DNA of 64,000 nt, from assembly GCA_001599975.1 (NCBI GenBank), contig BCIO01000001.1, positions 3,200,293 through 3,264,292 on the forward strand, written 5' to 3'. Shown piece after piece: positions 20,593-30,452 of this stretch. The stretch's first letter is position 1. Every line of letters begins with the position of its first letter. The stretch comes from Cystobasidiopsis lactophilus (lineage: Eukaryota; Basidiomycota; Agaricostilbomycetes; Agaricostilbales; Chionosphaeraceae). The notes under the pieces are model-generated. The model made no database searches and was not told the origin of the DNA. It saw only the letters and a list, made by a program, of their open reading frames with translations. Both the position numbers and the translations under genes were made by a program.

Positions 20593-23000
20593 ATGGCTGC
20601 CATGATGCGCCGCCGCGAGTCCTTGCTGGATCCGAACAACTCGACGCTCAACCTCAGCCCGTTCTCCAAAGCCTCGTCCAGCTCGAGCGCCTCCAATAGG
20701 TCCAACGTCTTCCGCAATGGCTCCGGCACAGGGTCCACAGCGCGCCTGCCTGGTCCTCGAGGGCTGTTCCCGGATCGCACGCAGGATCTGGACATGATGG
20801 GCTTGGGGGACGACGAGGATGAGGAGGAGGAAGACCTCGTCCACCGCTTGAGGCTCGCCCGGAACGACAGCATGCAGCAGCACCTCTACTCGACCGCCCA
20901 GTTCTGGGGCAACAAGGTGTTCGAGCTCACCAGGGACCCCAACGACGGCTTCTGGCTCGCCCAAATCTACTTCTTGACCCTCCAGTTCGCGCGAGCCGAG
21001 CGCCTCTTGATGGCCGCCTCCCGCGTCGACCTGGGCCTGCTGGACGAAGTGCACGACGCGGGCAGCGTGAACATGCAGCAGACGCCGAGCTACTCCAGGA
21101 AGGGCAGCGCCAAGGGCAAAGGCAAGAGCCCGGCGAACGGCAACACCAGCCTCGACAAGGAGGAGTCGCTCGTCCGGCTGACCGACATCTCGCTGTCCTG
21201 CCGCTACCTCGCTGCACAGTGTCTCCTGCGGCAGCAGAAGTGGGCGGAAGCGCTAGACTTGCTAGGACCCACCAACCCTTTTAAAGCGACCACCACCTCC
21301 GGCCCCTCCACCCGCTGTCACGACGGAGGCATCAAGTTCGAGGCCTCGCTGTGCCACCTCAGAGGCTTAATCCATCTCCACCACAACGCCTCGTCCAAGG
21401 CAAAAGAGTGCTTCTTGGAGGCGCTCAGCTTGGACGTCAAGTGCTTCGAGAGCTTTGAGAGCTTGGTGGAGGGCAACTTGATGACGGTGGACGAGGAGTG
21501 GGAGTTTGTTCAGGGCTTGCGGTACAGGGAGCAGCTCTGCGAGGAGGACGCCGAGTTTGTCAAGCTGGCCTACACCGTCCGGCTCAAAAAGGTGCGTGCC
21601 GCGAGCCATTACTTGACTCGAAGGAGTCTTAGCCTTTCGATTTTCGCGTACAGTACAAGCACCACGCCGAGTTTACGACTGCGCGCGAAAAGCTAATGAA
21701 AGAGTATGGCCTGGCACAAGACCCGGACGTGCTCTACGGCCTGGCCGACGAGCTCTTTCTCTCTCTAAAATGGCAGGACTGCTACGCGGTCACTTCTTCC
21801 ATCCTCCTAAGCCATCCCGGCCATGCACCAACTCTGCCTCTCCACCTCGGGTGCATGTACCACCTGCCACCGCTCCACTCCAAGCTCTTCCTGCTCGCCC
21901 ACGACCTGGTGGACAAGAGCCCGGACTCTCCGATATCATGGTATGCAGTGGGACTGTGGTACTACGCGCAAAAGCGGTGGGACGAAGCCCGGCGCTTCTT
22001 TGGCAAGGCCGTCCTGATCGACTCGCGGTTCGGGCCGGCGTGGATCAGCTTTGCGCATGCCTACGCTCTCGAAGGAGAGCACGACCAAGCCATCACCGCT
22101 TACTCCACCGCCCAGCGACATTTCCAAGGGTGAGCCTGCTGTTCGTTCCACAACTGAGGGTACCTTCTAATCTGCGGCTGTCAGGACCCATCTGCCGCTC
22201 CTGTTTATTGGCATGCAGCACCTTCAACTCCACAACCACGGCCTGGCCCAAGAGTACCTCCAAACTGCTTGGTCCATGTGCCAGTTCGACGCTTTGTTGG
22301 CCAACGAACTCGGCGTGATGTACTACTACCTCAAACAATGGGACCTGGCCATCCGCCATTTCAACCAAGCCTTGGAGCTGGTCAAGGAAGCTCAAGGGTC
22401 TATGGCCACTTGGTATGCCACCTACGTCAACCTTGGCCAGGCGCACCGAAAGCTAGGGTCGGTCTCTTTCTTGCAGCCTCTTGATGAATTGTCCTATCTC
22501 AGTCGCTTACCTGGGCCAAAGAGCTTATGATGAAGCTATGCAAAACTTCAACTGCGCCATCGAGCTGGATCCAGCTCCGGCGGCCGCCCACTTGGGCTTA
22601 GGCTACGTGCTGGCGATCCAAGGCGAGCGAGACGCCGCCATTGAGCGCTTGCATGAGGTGCGCGGATTTGACCTTCCCAAATCAGTTGTGTCTGATGTCA
22701 AGCAATGAACGGGCGCAGGCGCTTGTCAGGACTCCCGGTGATCCCATCTCCGCCGAAATCATCAAGCTCGCCCTGGAAGACTTTAACGACCACCTCAAGG
22801 ATGTGTCACCGCAAGTTGGAGACTCGGTGGCTTTCGCTGGCATTGCAACGGGCATAGCCGAGAGCTTGGATAAGGAGGTTGCCCTGCTGGAAGCGGATTA
22901 TGCCAAATCTTGGGGGGAAGGCCTAGAGGAGGAAGAGGAGGTGGAGGAGGGTGATAGCTCAGCGATGGTGCTGGATGAGGGCTCGACTAGATTTGACTAG
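20593..23000 (+). CDS. CDC16: Anaphase-promoting complex subunit 6 (Cdc16 / Cut9), TPR protein
   Basis: Core scaffold of the APC/C ubiquitin ligase. The ATG at 20593 starts MAAMMRRRESLLDPNNSTL. A disordered acidic head (DDEDEEEEDLVHRLRL) precedes TPR repeats: YSTAQFWGNKVFELTRDPND, DGFWLAQIYFLTLQFARAER, LSCRYLAAQCLLRQQKWAEA, FEASLCHLRGLIHLHHNASS, DVLYGLADELFLSLKWQDCY, LPLHLGCMYHLPPLHSKLF, ISWYAVGLWYYAQKRWDEAR, SRFGPAWISFAHAYALEGEH, FDALLANELGVMYYYLKQWD and AAAHLGLGYVLAIQGERDAA. These follow Cut9/Cdc16 order. Introns of 50-70 bases lie at about 21592, 22131, 22455 and 22658. A C-terminal acidic stretch ends the protein. Usual length is about 700 residues and this fits. Confidence 0.93.
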
Positions 23001-23201
23001 TCGACTTCGCTGCACTATCCAGCCAAAAGCAAAAATTCGACGAGGAGCGATGTGTGGCGTTTTGCTTTCAGTTGAGGCAAACGGCTAAAAAGTACAACGT
23101 ATATCGAGAGCCAAAGGCACACAAATGCGTTCATTAAAAGTTCATCTGCTTTGCGCCTCTCCATAAGACCTGCGGCTCGCAACGAAATGAAGTGCTGGAG
23201 C

Positions 23202-23915
23202 TTACCGAGTGGATTTCTTGAAAATGGAGAAAACAACGGCCGTTGCCAATGCTGCAACACCGCCGACCATTGCCAATCCAATGAGGCCGTCTGAACCCGA
23301 GGCAGAGCCGACACGTCAGAAACGTCCTGGATGCGTAGTCCAGCCAAAGCTCACCCTTGGACACATCTTGCTCTATGAGTCTCGCCAATACAAGAGCCTG
23401 ATCGTTTGTTGGTTCCTTGTCTAGTAGCATGTCTGCGAGCCACAGGATAGCCTGGGGATTAGGGGCGGTGTTGTCGTGATGGGGAAACCGCAAACGCACT
23501 GTTAAACCGCCTGGCTTGGTCGTAGTTGCCCAGCTTGTAGTGGCCCAGCGCGAGGTAGTAGAGGCATTCCCGCCGCCGCCCTGCGTCGTCCCGGTACAAG
23601 TCCATCAGCATCATGATGCCCCTCGAGATTTGGCCTTGCGCAGGCGATTTGACCAGCCCCCTGTGCGGACGCCCTGATGCTTTAGCCGGCCAAATGCAAG
23701 GTACTCCAGCCAACTCACCATGCCAAATTGAAGCGGGCTTGGACAGTGAGGAAGCCTTGCTCGCGCTCAATGTTGTATTGCTGCTCAAGCACGTCCAGAT
23801 CCTCGGCGTCTATCTGCGTCGTTCGAATCAGCCGTTGCCCAGCTATGCCAACATCTGGAAAGAGCAGCACTGTGTCTTTTAGATCCGCCGGAGACGGCAA
23901 GAGAGTCGACGACAT
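23202..23915 (-). CDS. FIS1: Mitochondrial fission protein Fis1
   Basis: Tail-anchored outer mitochondrial and peroxisomal membrane protein that recruits fission factors for Dnm1. The ATG at 23915 starts MSSTLLPSPADLKDTVLL. The TPR-like bundle is recognised by LDVLEQQYNIEREQGFLTVQ, ARFNLAWGLVKSPAQGQISR, LMDLYRDDAGRRRECLYYLA, LGHYKLGNYDQARRFN and LLDKEPTNDQALVLARLIEQ. A last exon provides the membrane tail, GLIGLAMVGGVAALATAVVF, followed by SIFKKSTR, the usual basic end. Introns are short, with donors gtgag-type. The gene is convergent with APC6, with about 200 bases between stops. A further tiny 3' exon cannot be excluded because gtaagc follows directly at the stop. Confidence 0.92.
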
Positions 23916-24565
23916 TTTTCGTGCACAACGTCGTTTGAGCGCAGGCTTGGAGCCGGGCAGCCGAGTCGATTGCCTCGCTTGCACTTGCGCTGGTGGCGTT
24001 ATGTCTTCAAGGTCTCAAATTGCTTCTATCTGCTCGCTGGACTCCGCGGCTGCGTTTGCCCGGAGAATGCCCCTCCGCCGATTTGTGCTGCCAAACCCGC
24101 TGCTCCAGGGGCATCATGCACTCTCCCTGGCTCCAACTCTTGCGCTCGCTGGCTTGGTAGTACCGAAAGGTGTATCTTTGTGGAGAGCGGAGGCCTCTAG
24201 CTCTTGGCAGCGCCTTGGCCTTCTGTTTCTCACTCGAAATCAAGTGCCCTGCCCCCGGCTCGAGGGCCTGTCGGCTTGCGAATCGGATATCAGCCTCTCG
24301 TTTCAGCTTTTGATCTGATCTCGTAGATTGCCCAGAACCAGCCTGGCGAAATCTAATCAGTGGACAAGTCGCCGTCTGGCTTTGCAAGTTTAAGGGCGGA
24401 TCGCCAGGCACCCAAACCTCTCCCTGTGTCGGCAAATCCGTCCCTGTCTTTCTTGGTCGACCTTTGTTCCATGACCCAAATAAACTGGGCTTTTCTAGCA
24501 GGCGGAAAGCAGGCTGTCGTTGGTCTTTTGATCTTTGTGGGCCAACATCCATAACGAAAAACACC
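23916..24565. other. Divergent intergenic region of about 650 bases
   Basis: Lies between the FIS1 start and the start of the secreted Cys-rich gene, so it holds both promoters. Long frames crossing it on both strands (for example 24007-24972 minus) show no domain. No RNA gene seen. Confidence 0.5.
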
Positions 24566-25265
24566 ATGCTTGGCCTCTCTATTCTCAGCCTATTGGCACT
24601 GGGGAGCGTTTCATCACTTCCCATGTGAGTACTCGCTTGGTCCGAATCGCAATGCGCCCGAAATAACGCTCCAAATTTTGCAGAGGCTACATCCCCAGCA
24701 GCACTGCTTTCCTGGCCAAGCGCACCTGTGCCGCCAGCTGCAACACTGCTTTGATGGCTGAACTGGAGTGCTCTAAGAGCGGCAACTTGGAGGTCTGCAT
24801 GTGCGAGGACAACTGGCCGGCGATCCGAGCGTGTGTCGCCTGCCCGTCCGAATCCGACATCGCCTGGGCGTACTGGGACAAGACCTGCCGCGCGCCGCCT
24901 TACAGCATGAGCATGTCGCTCACTCCGTCGGCCGATGATGCACCGACCGTGCCGTTTGTTTGCACAACGCAATGCGCTTCAGCACTGGCGGCCCTGGAAG
25001 CCTGTGGGGAGTCGGATGAGGCGTGCAAGACCTCTGCCTTGGCCGGATCTAAGTGAGTTCCTTCATTGACATGTGTAGAAGCACATGTGCTCAACCATAT
25101 GGGCTTTCCAGGTCGTGCAAGACTTGCTTGACTAGCAATGGGCACCAAAGTTCCAAGTTCCTATCGAGTATGCCAATTTCCTCGCCGTTGGGATCTGCGA
25201 CAAGTTCTAACGAAGCTCTTGCCATCCTCCTCCTGCAGATGTACAGCAGCAGATCTTGGCGCTAG
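24566..25265 (+). CDS. Small secreted cysteine-rich protein
   Basis: Three exons, about 185 residues. The ATG at 24566 starts MLGLSILSLLALGSVSSLP, a clear signal peptide. The mature part begins IGYIPSSTAFLAKRTCAASC. Two related Cys modules follow. The first has CAASC, LECSKSG, VCMCEDNW and ACVACPSES. The second has VCTTQCASALAALEACGES, ACKTS and SCKTCLTSN. The C-x-C and C-x2-C spacing is reminiscent of CFEM or other fungal extracellular Cys-rich domains, but it is not a confident match. The end (Ser-rich, then ALAILLLQMY) might be a weak GPI signal, or the gene may have one more exon. Likely cell wall or secreted, and possibly effector-like. The first intron splits the signal-peptide region from the mature domain. 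Confidence 0.75.
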
Positions 25266-25471
25266 CATGATCGCTTGCCGAGGCGTTATTTATTGACTTT
25301 GAATGGGATTTGGTGTAAAGAGTCGTATAGGGCATCTGTATTCAGAACCAAGGGCGTTCAAGGCGATACTGGAAGGAGCCATCGGCATGCGTCGGCACAA
25401 CGAGATCTGCGAGATCCAGAGAGAGCACACAAACCTTCGTCCTGTCCAGCCAAAACTCGACTTCCCCCAAG

Positions 25472-26220
25472 ATGCTCCAACGCCGGCTTTTGCATGCAAC
25501 TCGACGCTTGTCTGCTGAGGTCGTAGCTGTGGCACCGCCGCCGCCAAGACGGCCAGTTGGCTCGTTCAGAGGAGGGTCAGCTCCCTGCTCCCTGTCAGAC
25601 GCTTGAAGGCGGGCTGTCCTCAACTCCGTGAGCTCAAACAGGTTGATTGGCTTTCTCGCTGGTGTCACTGGTGCGTTACTTGTCTGTAGTGGCGTCGGGC
25701 GCGAGCTGAGGGCGTCGGGTGCAGCTGCGGGCAGCTACGGCTTCTTCCAACTCTTCTCGGAGTACCAAGTCTGTTGCCTCTGTTTTGGGTTGTGTGGACA
25801 CAGCGCTGAACTGTGCACGCAGTCCGCCTCTACGCTGCTCCTGGTGTCTGTTGAAGAGCTCAAGAACTCGACGCATCAATTGTCCGGCCACTTGAAGCGC
25901 ATCGACAACGCCGAGAGGGAGCTCAGCTTGCTGAAGCAAAAGGCCGCCAGCAGGGACGAGCTCGAGGAGCTCCGGCTGGAGATGAAAAAGGCTGATGTGC
26001 GTGTCTCGTCAACGTCCAACGCTGCTGTTTGTTGACGCATCGTTTTCGTTGCGGGCCCACAGGACGCCGGTTCGTTCTTGTTGAATGCCATGCCCTTCCA
26101 GACGAGGTTTCTGACACTCAGAGTATAGCCAACATTGATCTGCTGGCCCTCAAAAGCCATTTGTGGTCTATCGAGCAAGAGCTGAGCGCGCTGCTCAAGA
26201 AGGACGCCACCACGGTTTAG
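25472..26220 (+). CDS. Conserved fungal mitochondrial membrane protein, unknown function
   Basis: Small multi-exon protein with a mitochondrial presequence: ATG at 25472, MLQRRLLHATRRLSAEVV, rich in Arg with no acidic residue before the Glu. Next comes RRPVGSFRGG, joined by splicing to LIGFLAGVTAAGSYGFFQLF, a single membrane helix. Then SASTLLLVSVEELKNSTHQL and a coiled coil (LKRIDNAERELSLLKQKAAS, LEELRLEMKKAD). The final exon is SIANIDLLALKSHLWSIEQEL. The pattern PVGxFRGGxxGFLLGVTxxGxxxYxxLxxEY followed by a coiled coil is known from uncharacterised mitochondrial proteins across fungi. The final junction (gtgcgt at about 25997 to ctcag at about 26112) is my choice; using the earlier acceptor would end the protein sooner. 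Confidence 0.75.
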
Positions 26221-26316
26221 ATGCAACTCCCTGCAATTTCAACCAGCTAGGGCTTGTAGAACAAGGAGGCATAAAGTGTGTTTGAGAGTGTTAGTACATG
26301 CGGAAGGGGGCACAGC

Positions 26317-28276
26317 CTAGTCCGAGTCGTCGTCGTCAACGGTGGCGGCTGCCTTCTTCTTGGCCGCCTCCTTCTCAGCGGCCTTCTCGGCAGCCTTCTC
26401 CTCCTTGCGCTTCGCCGCCGCCGCCTTGCGCTTCTCGGCCTTTTGCTTCTTGACTTCTTCCTTCTCCTTCTCCTCTTCGGCCTGATAGAGGTCTTGTGAG
26501 GGGTGCTCGAAGGCCACAGAGAGCCACGAGACGAACCTTTCGCTTGAGCTTGGCTGGGTTGATCGGGTCGCTGCTGCCTTCCGACTTGGGAGCAGTCTTG
26601 AAGAAGCCGTCCAGGCGGCCTTGCTGCTTGGCCGACATAGCTATTCGCAGCTTGTCGACGCCCTTTTTCACTCGCTCCTCGCTGTTTTCCATCTTGTCAG
26701 GTCGATAAATTTGATCAGTAAGGAGCTAAGAAGCGAACCTGAAGCCCTTCTCCGTCACCAGAAAATCAAACAAGCCATTGGCGTCAGGCGACTCCCACTT
26801 GAGCTGAAGGCAACCTCTGAGTTTCGCGAGCCGGTGAAGCGGAACATGAAACGCACATCAAGGTCTTTGGCTGGGATGACGTCCGGGTGCTTGAAGAGCT
26901 CGCGGGCCTGGTCGTAAGGGTATTCCTCAATCGACGGTGGCGGGTTGGCGACCTCGCCGTTCTTGTTCTTCTTGGTGCTCAGGTACTCGAGCACGCTCTC
27001 GATGTTCTTGCGCTCGCGGATCTGCTTCAGCGCCGTCTTGCCGCCCATCTTCTTCAGCGGCTCGAGGTAGTCGCAGCCGCAGAGAATGCAAAAGTCGATG
27101 AACGTGTCCATCGTCATGCCGAGGCCCTTGAGCACGTCGGTCAGATTGATCACATCGATGGGCATCTTGCGGGACTCGGCAAAGGTCAGGTGGCGCAAGA
27201 GGATGGGGGAGCCGAACGTCAGGGTGTCCATGTCCTCGGAGCCAGTGCCGTAGACCAGGCCTCCCCGACAGAGTTCGGCGCACTGTGCTTCGGCTTCCGA
27301 AGGTGCCTGTTTGACACTCGAAGTATAAGCTTCAAATAGAAGAAGAGGACGAAAGGCGCACCTCGACGTAGGGAATGCCCATCAGCTTCAGCAAGCGCTT
27401 GCATTCATCGTTGTGCTCTCGGGTGACTTTGACGGTTCTCCTGGACGCTCGGTCCATGTCCTCGATCGTTCCTGCAGCTCTATGTCAGCATCCGATCTAC
27501 GAACATAAGAGAGGGAGTAAGACGACGAACCGGTCTCCTTGGCCTCTTCGCCCTCCTCGGTGGCCTCTGTGCGCCTCGCATATCGCTTCTTGAGCTGTAG
27601 CAAGGATTCCCTCCGTCAGTATACAGGCCGTGTCCATGGAGTGAACCAACGCACCACACCGCTCTTCAACGCTGGAGGCTTGCCATCGAAGACGTAGACG
27701 GGCTTGATGCCGTTGTCGACCATGCGAACAGTTCTGGAGAACAGACCAACCAAATGCCTGTCGTGCCCAAGCTGATTAGCGAGCGATCATTGGAGCCGAT
27801 GAGGAGCAACGCACGAGGTGGTCTCGCCGGCTTCGTTTTGCAGTTGCTGGCCATCGCTGTGAAGTTCTGCCGCCTCAGAGCCTCTCCAAGCGGTCGAAGG
27901 AGACAGGCTGCTCACTTTTGTCGCACAGCAATCAGGAATTGGCTGAGAGCAAGGGTCAGAATCGGGCCAAAGGCAACGAGCCGTCGACCACCCACTAAAT
28001 GCTCATCGCTGGCCCAATCCCTTAGTTAAGACCCCAACTTCGCGCACTAGAACGAAGCTTACAGGCATCGACAGCAATCTTGCGCCCGAAGAGAGTCTGA
28101 ACACACGCTTTTGAGCTTCATTGCCAGGCGCCTTAAATGAAGGGCTGGCCTTGATCTCGGTCTGCTTGATGGAGTCTGGCGCCTCCTCGTGGAGCACCGC
28201 GGTGAGACCTTTGATACTGCATTGCAGGTGTTAGTGCGCGGGTTCTGACTGGGGATTGGAAGCGGGCTCACCCCAT
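26317..28276 (-). CDS. RAD27: Flap endonuclease 1 (FEN1 / Rad27 / Rad2)
   Basis: Structure-specific nuclease that trims 5' flaps in Okazaki-fragment maturation and long-patch repair. It reads [21 protein letters not shown], with the first coding exon only five bases (ATGGG, 28272-28276) before a gtgagc donor. The nuclease core has EAEAQCAEL and [14 protein letters not shown], supplying metal-binding acids. The helix-hairpin region is [20 protein letters not shown] followed by [24 protein letters not shown]-binding PIP box QGRLDGFF sits at about 26605-26630. A Lys/Glu/Ala-rich tail ends DDDDSD. The catalytic N-terminus is spread over several exons between 27350 and 28276. Convergent with the mitochondrial protein gene (about 97 bases between stops). 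Confidence 0.94.
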
Positions 28277-29237
28277 GTTGCTGGCGGTGTCCAAACAACA
28301 AACGCGATATCCCTTTTGGAGGCCGGCGGCGATGTGGATTCTCCTGCTCAGTGTTTTCGAGCTGTTTCTTGTGTGCTTATTGTCTCTGTGTGCGCCTGGA
28401 TTTGCCGCGAGAATTGGCCCTCTTGCCTCACGCGACGGTCCCTTGATTTGCTGTCCACATCGACTTGCTCCCTGTAGTGCCTGGCCGTGACTGCTTTTAC
28501 ATCGAGAATGACAAGTGCTCTGCTTCAATGTCTGTTTGGCTCAGGATGCAGGTTTGATCCCAACGTAGCGAGATGTGCGCCGTCCATCCACTTCAGCCGG
28601 TGTCCGCCCCAGTTAGAGCTCGCCGGGTCGGTGTCTTTTTCTAGCCCATAGGCCCAAACATCCTCCAGGAAAGGAGCTGCGCCCAGGTTCTTTTAGACTA
28701 ATTGGCCTCCGCGCACGTTGCAGCTACACCGAAGTCGACAGCCTTGATCGGTTCTTTCTTGGCCTACTTTGCGAACCGTTCTCAATCGCTCTCTACGACT
28801 GTCATGTTACGTTTGAGTTCATGTCGTGAGGTACATCTTGCGCGACCGGAAGCGGACTGAGACTGGACCACATTCGATTCCGTGTCGACATGATGTTCGT
28901 GCTGTTCACACTATGTACGTCCTCGCCTCCTCACATCTCTGCTTGGATTCATTCAAGTCTAATGCAGTCCCATTTTTGCCTCGCAACAGCAACTCGGCGC
29001 ACTCGAACGTTGTCAAGAAACGCCCAGCACCGTCTCGTTACGCCACCGAGGCTCCATTGTACCCGGGTTCACGTTGGTTTCGGGCTGCTTGTTTAGTTGC
29101 TACTATTAAGCACTGCAATCTATTGACCGAATTCGTCTTGCATCCCCACTTCTGCCAGCTCGGTTTCGATCCGCCGGCTCGCTGCTCCACACTCCCAATT
29201 TAAGAACGTCTCTCGTCTCCGAACATCCAAACAAGCA
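28277..29237. other. Divergent intergenic region of about 960 bases
   Basis: Largest gap in the window, between the FEN1 start and the aldolase start. Frames such as 28826-29203 (plus) and 28268-28528 (minus) show no domain. I looked for tRNA A and B boxes and snRNA-like elements and found none convincing. It must hold two promoters. Confidence 0.5.
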
Positions 29238-30306
29238 ATGGCATTTCCCATCAAGAAGGCCCTTCAATCTTCTGTTTCGACTGGCGTGTGGCTGACCTGT
29301 TTGCTTTGCTCTTTGCCTCTTGCCGCCGCCTTCGGAACTGACTGCCCCTGCAAAGTGCCGTCGACTGCTGTGGCCCGCATTCTCTCCGCCTTGCCCGCTA
29401 TTTCTTGGGTTTTGATCGACGCAGAGCACGGAATCATTAATGGTCAGCCTCTCTCCCTAGTTTTGTACCAGCGTCGTTCCAAGCTCACAAGGCGAACTCC
29501 AGACACCCATTACTACGATCTTTGTAACGCGGCGCGCGGAACTTCGACCACCATTTCACCTCTCATTCGGCTTCCAGCTGATGAAACCTGGAGTGCGTTT
29601 CCCTTGATGCCAGGCTGAGTTTGGGCTCAGCGGATGCAAAATCTCAGTGATCAAGCGCGCTCTGGACGCTGGCGCCCACGGCGTTATGATCCCTTGGGTC
29701 AACACGCCCGAGCAAGCGCTCAGGATAGCGCAAGCCACCAAGTACCCGCCCAACGGCATCCGAGGCTGGGGGCCAATGTACATCCACGCTAGCGGGGCCA
29801 CCTCGGGTTTGGACTACGCCAAGAAGGCGGACGACGTCTTCACCTGCGTCCAAATCGAAACTCCCGAGGCTGTGCAAAACGTGGACAAGATCCTGGCTGT
29901 GCCCGGCATCGACTGCGTCTTCATTGGGCCCTTCGACATGTCCAAGATGCTGAACGTGCCCTTCGGTTCGCCGGAGCACGAGGCCGCCATTGCGACCGTC
30001 CTCAAAGCTGCGCAGTCCGCCAACAAGCCTGCTGGGATCTTTTGTAGGCCTGAGGCTTCGATGGCGGTGAAGCCGTACTGACCGTTTGTTTGTGGCAAGG
30101 CTTGGACGGCGTGTCTGCCAAGAAGCGCATAGGTTGGGCTCCTCCCTGATGACAGCGATACCCTGCTGATCCTCAACATCTGTGAAGACCAAGGATTCAA
30201 GATGGTCTGCGTGTCGACCGATATTGACAGCTTGAGCAAGCAAATGGTCCATGAGATCAATGTGGCCACCGGTTCCAGCGCCGCCAAGACGGGTGGATAT
30301 GCTTGA
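29238..30306 (+). CDS. HpcH/HpaI-type aldolase (2-keto-3-deoxy acid / 4-hydroxy-2-oxo acid aldolase)
   Basis: Metal-dependent class II aldolase expected to cleave 4-hydroxy-2-oxo acids to pyruvate and an aldehyde. The ATG at 29238 starts MAFPIKKALQSSVSTGVWLT. A 5' intron (gtttgc to gcaaag) removes a Cys/Leu-rich stretch that would look like a signal peptide, and splicing gives the normal LPSTAVARILSALPAISWV. Key parts are LIDAEHGIIN (catalytic His), SPLIRLPADET (substrate Arg), KRALDAGAHGVMIPWVNT, CVQIETPEAV (metal Glu) and CVFIGPFDMSKML (metal Asp). The last exons give FKMVCVSTDIDSLSKQM and end SSAAKTGGYA. No targeting signal remains after splicing, so it is probably cytosolic. The true substrate is unknown. 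Confidence 0.88.
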
Positions 30307-30452
30307 TTGTAATGCATCATTGAGACCAGATCTGCTAAGAATTCGAGTCCGAATTGAGTTCCGAGCGATGTGCCTCTTGCACCCACCCCGCGACGTCGTT
30401 CCCCTCTGCATTCGCGTTCGCAAGCCTGTTGTTGTAGCAATTCTCGTTCAAC

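Noticed and set aside
20362-21054. 230-codon minus frame opposite APC6
   Set aside because: Shadow of the TPR coding region; no domain and no believable start.
24007-24972. 321-codon minus frame across the FIS1 / secreted-protein gap
   Set aside because: Composition is that of random GC-rich DNA, it overlaps a well-supported signal-peptide gene, and it has no domain.
29644-30423. 259-codon minus frame opposite the aldolase
   Set aside because: Antisense to metal-binding exons of the aldolase; no domain.
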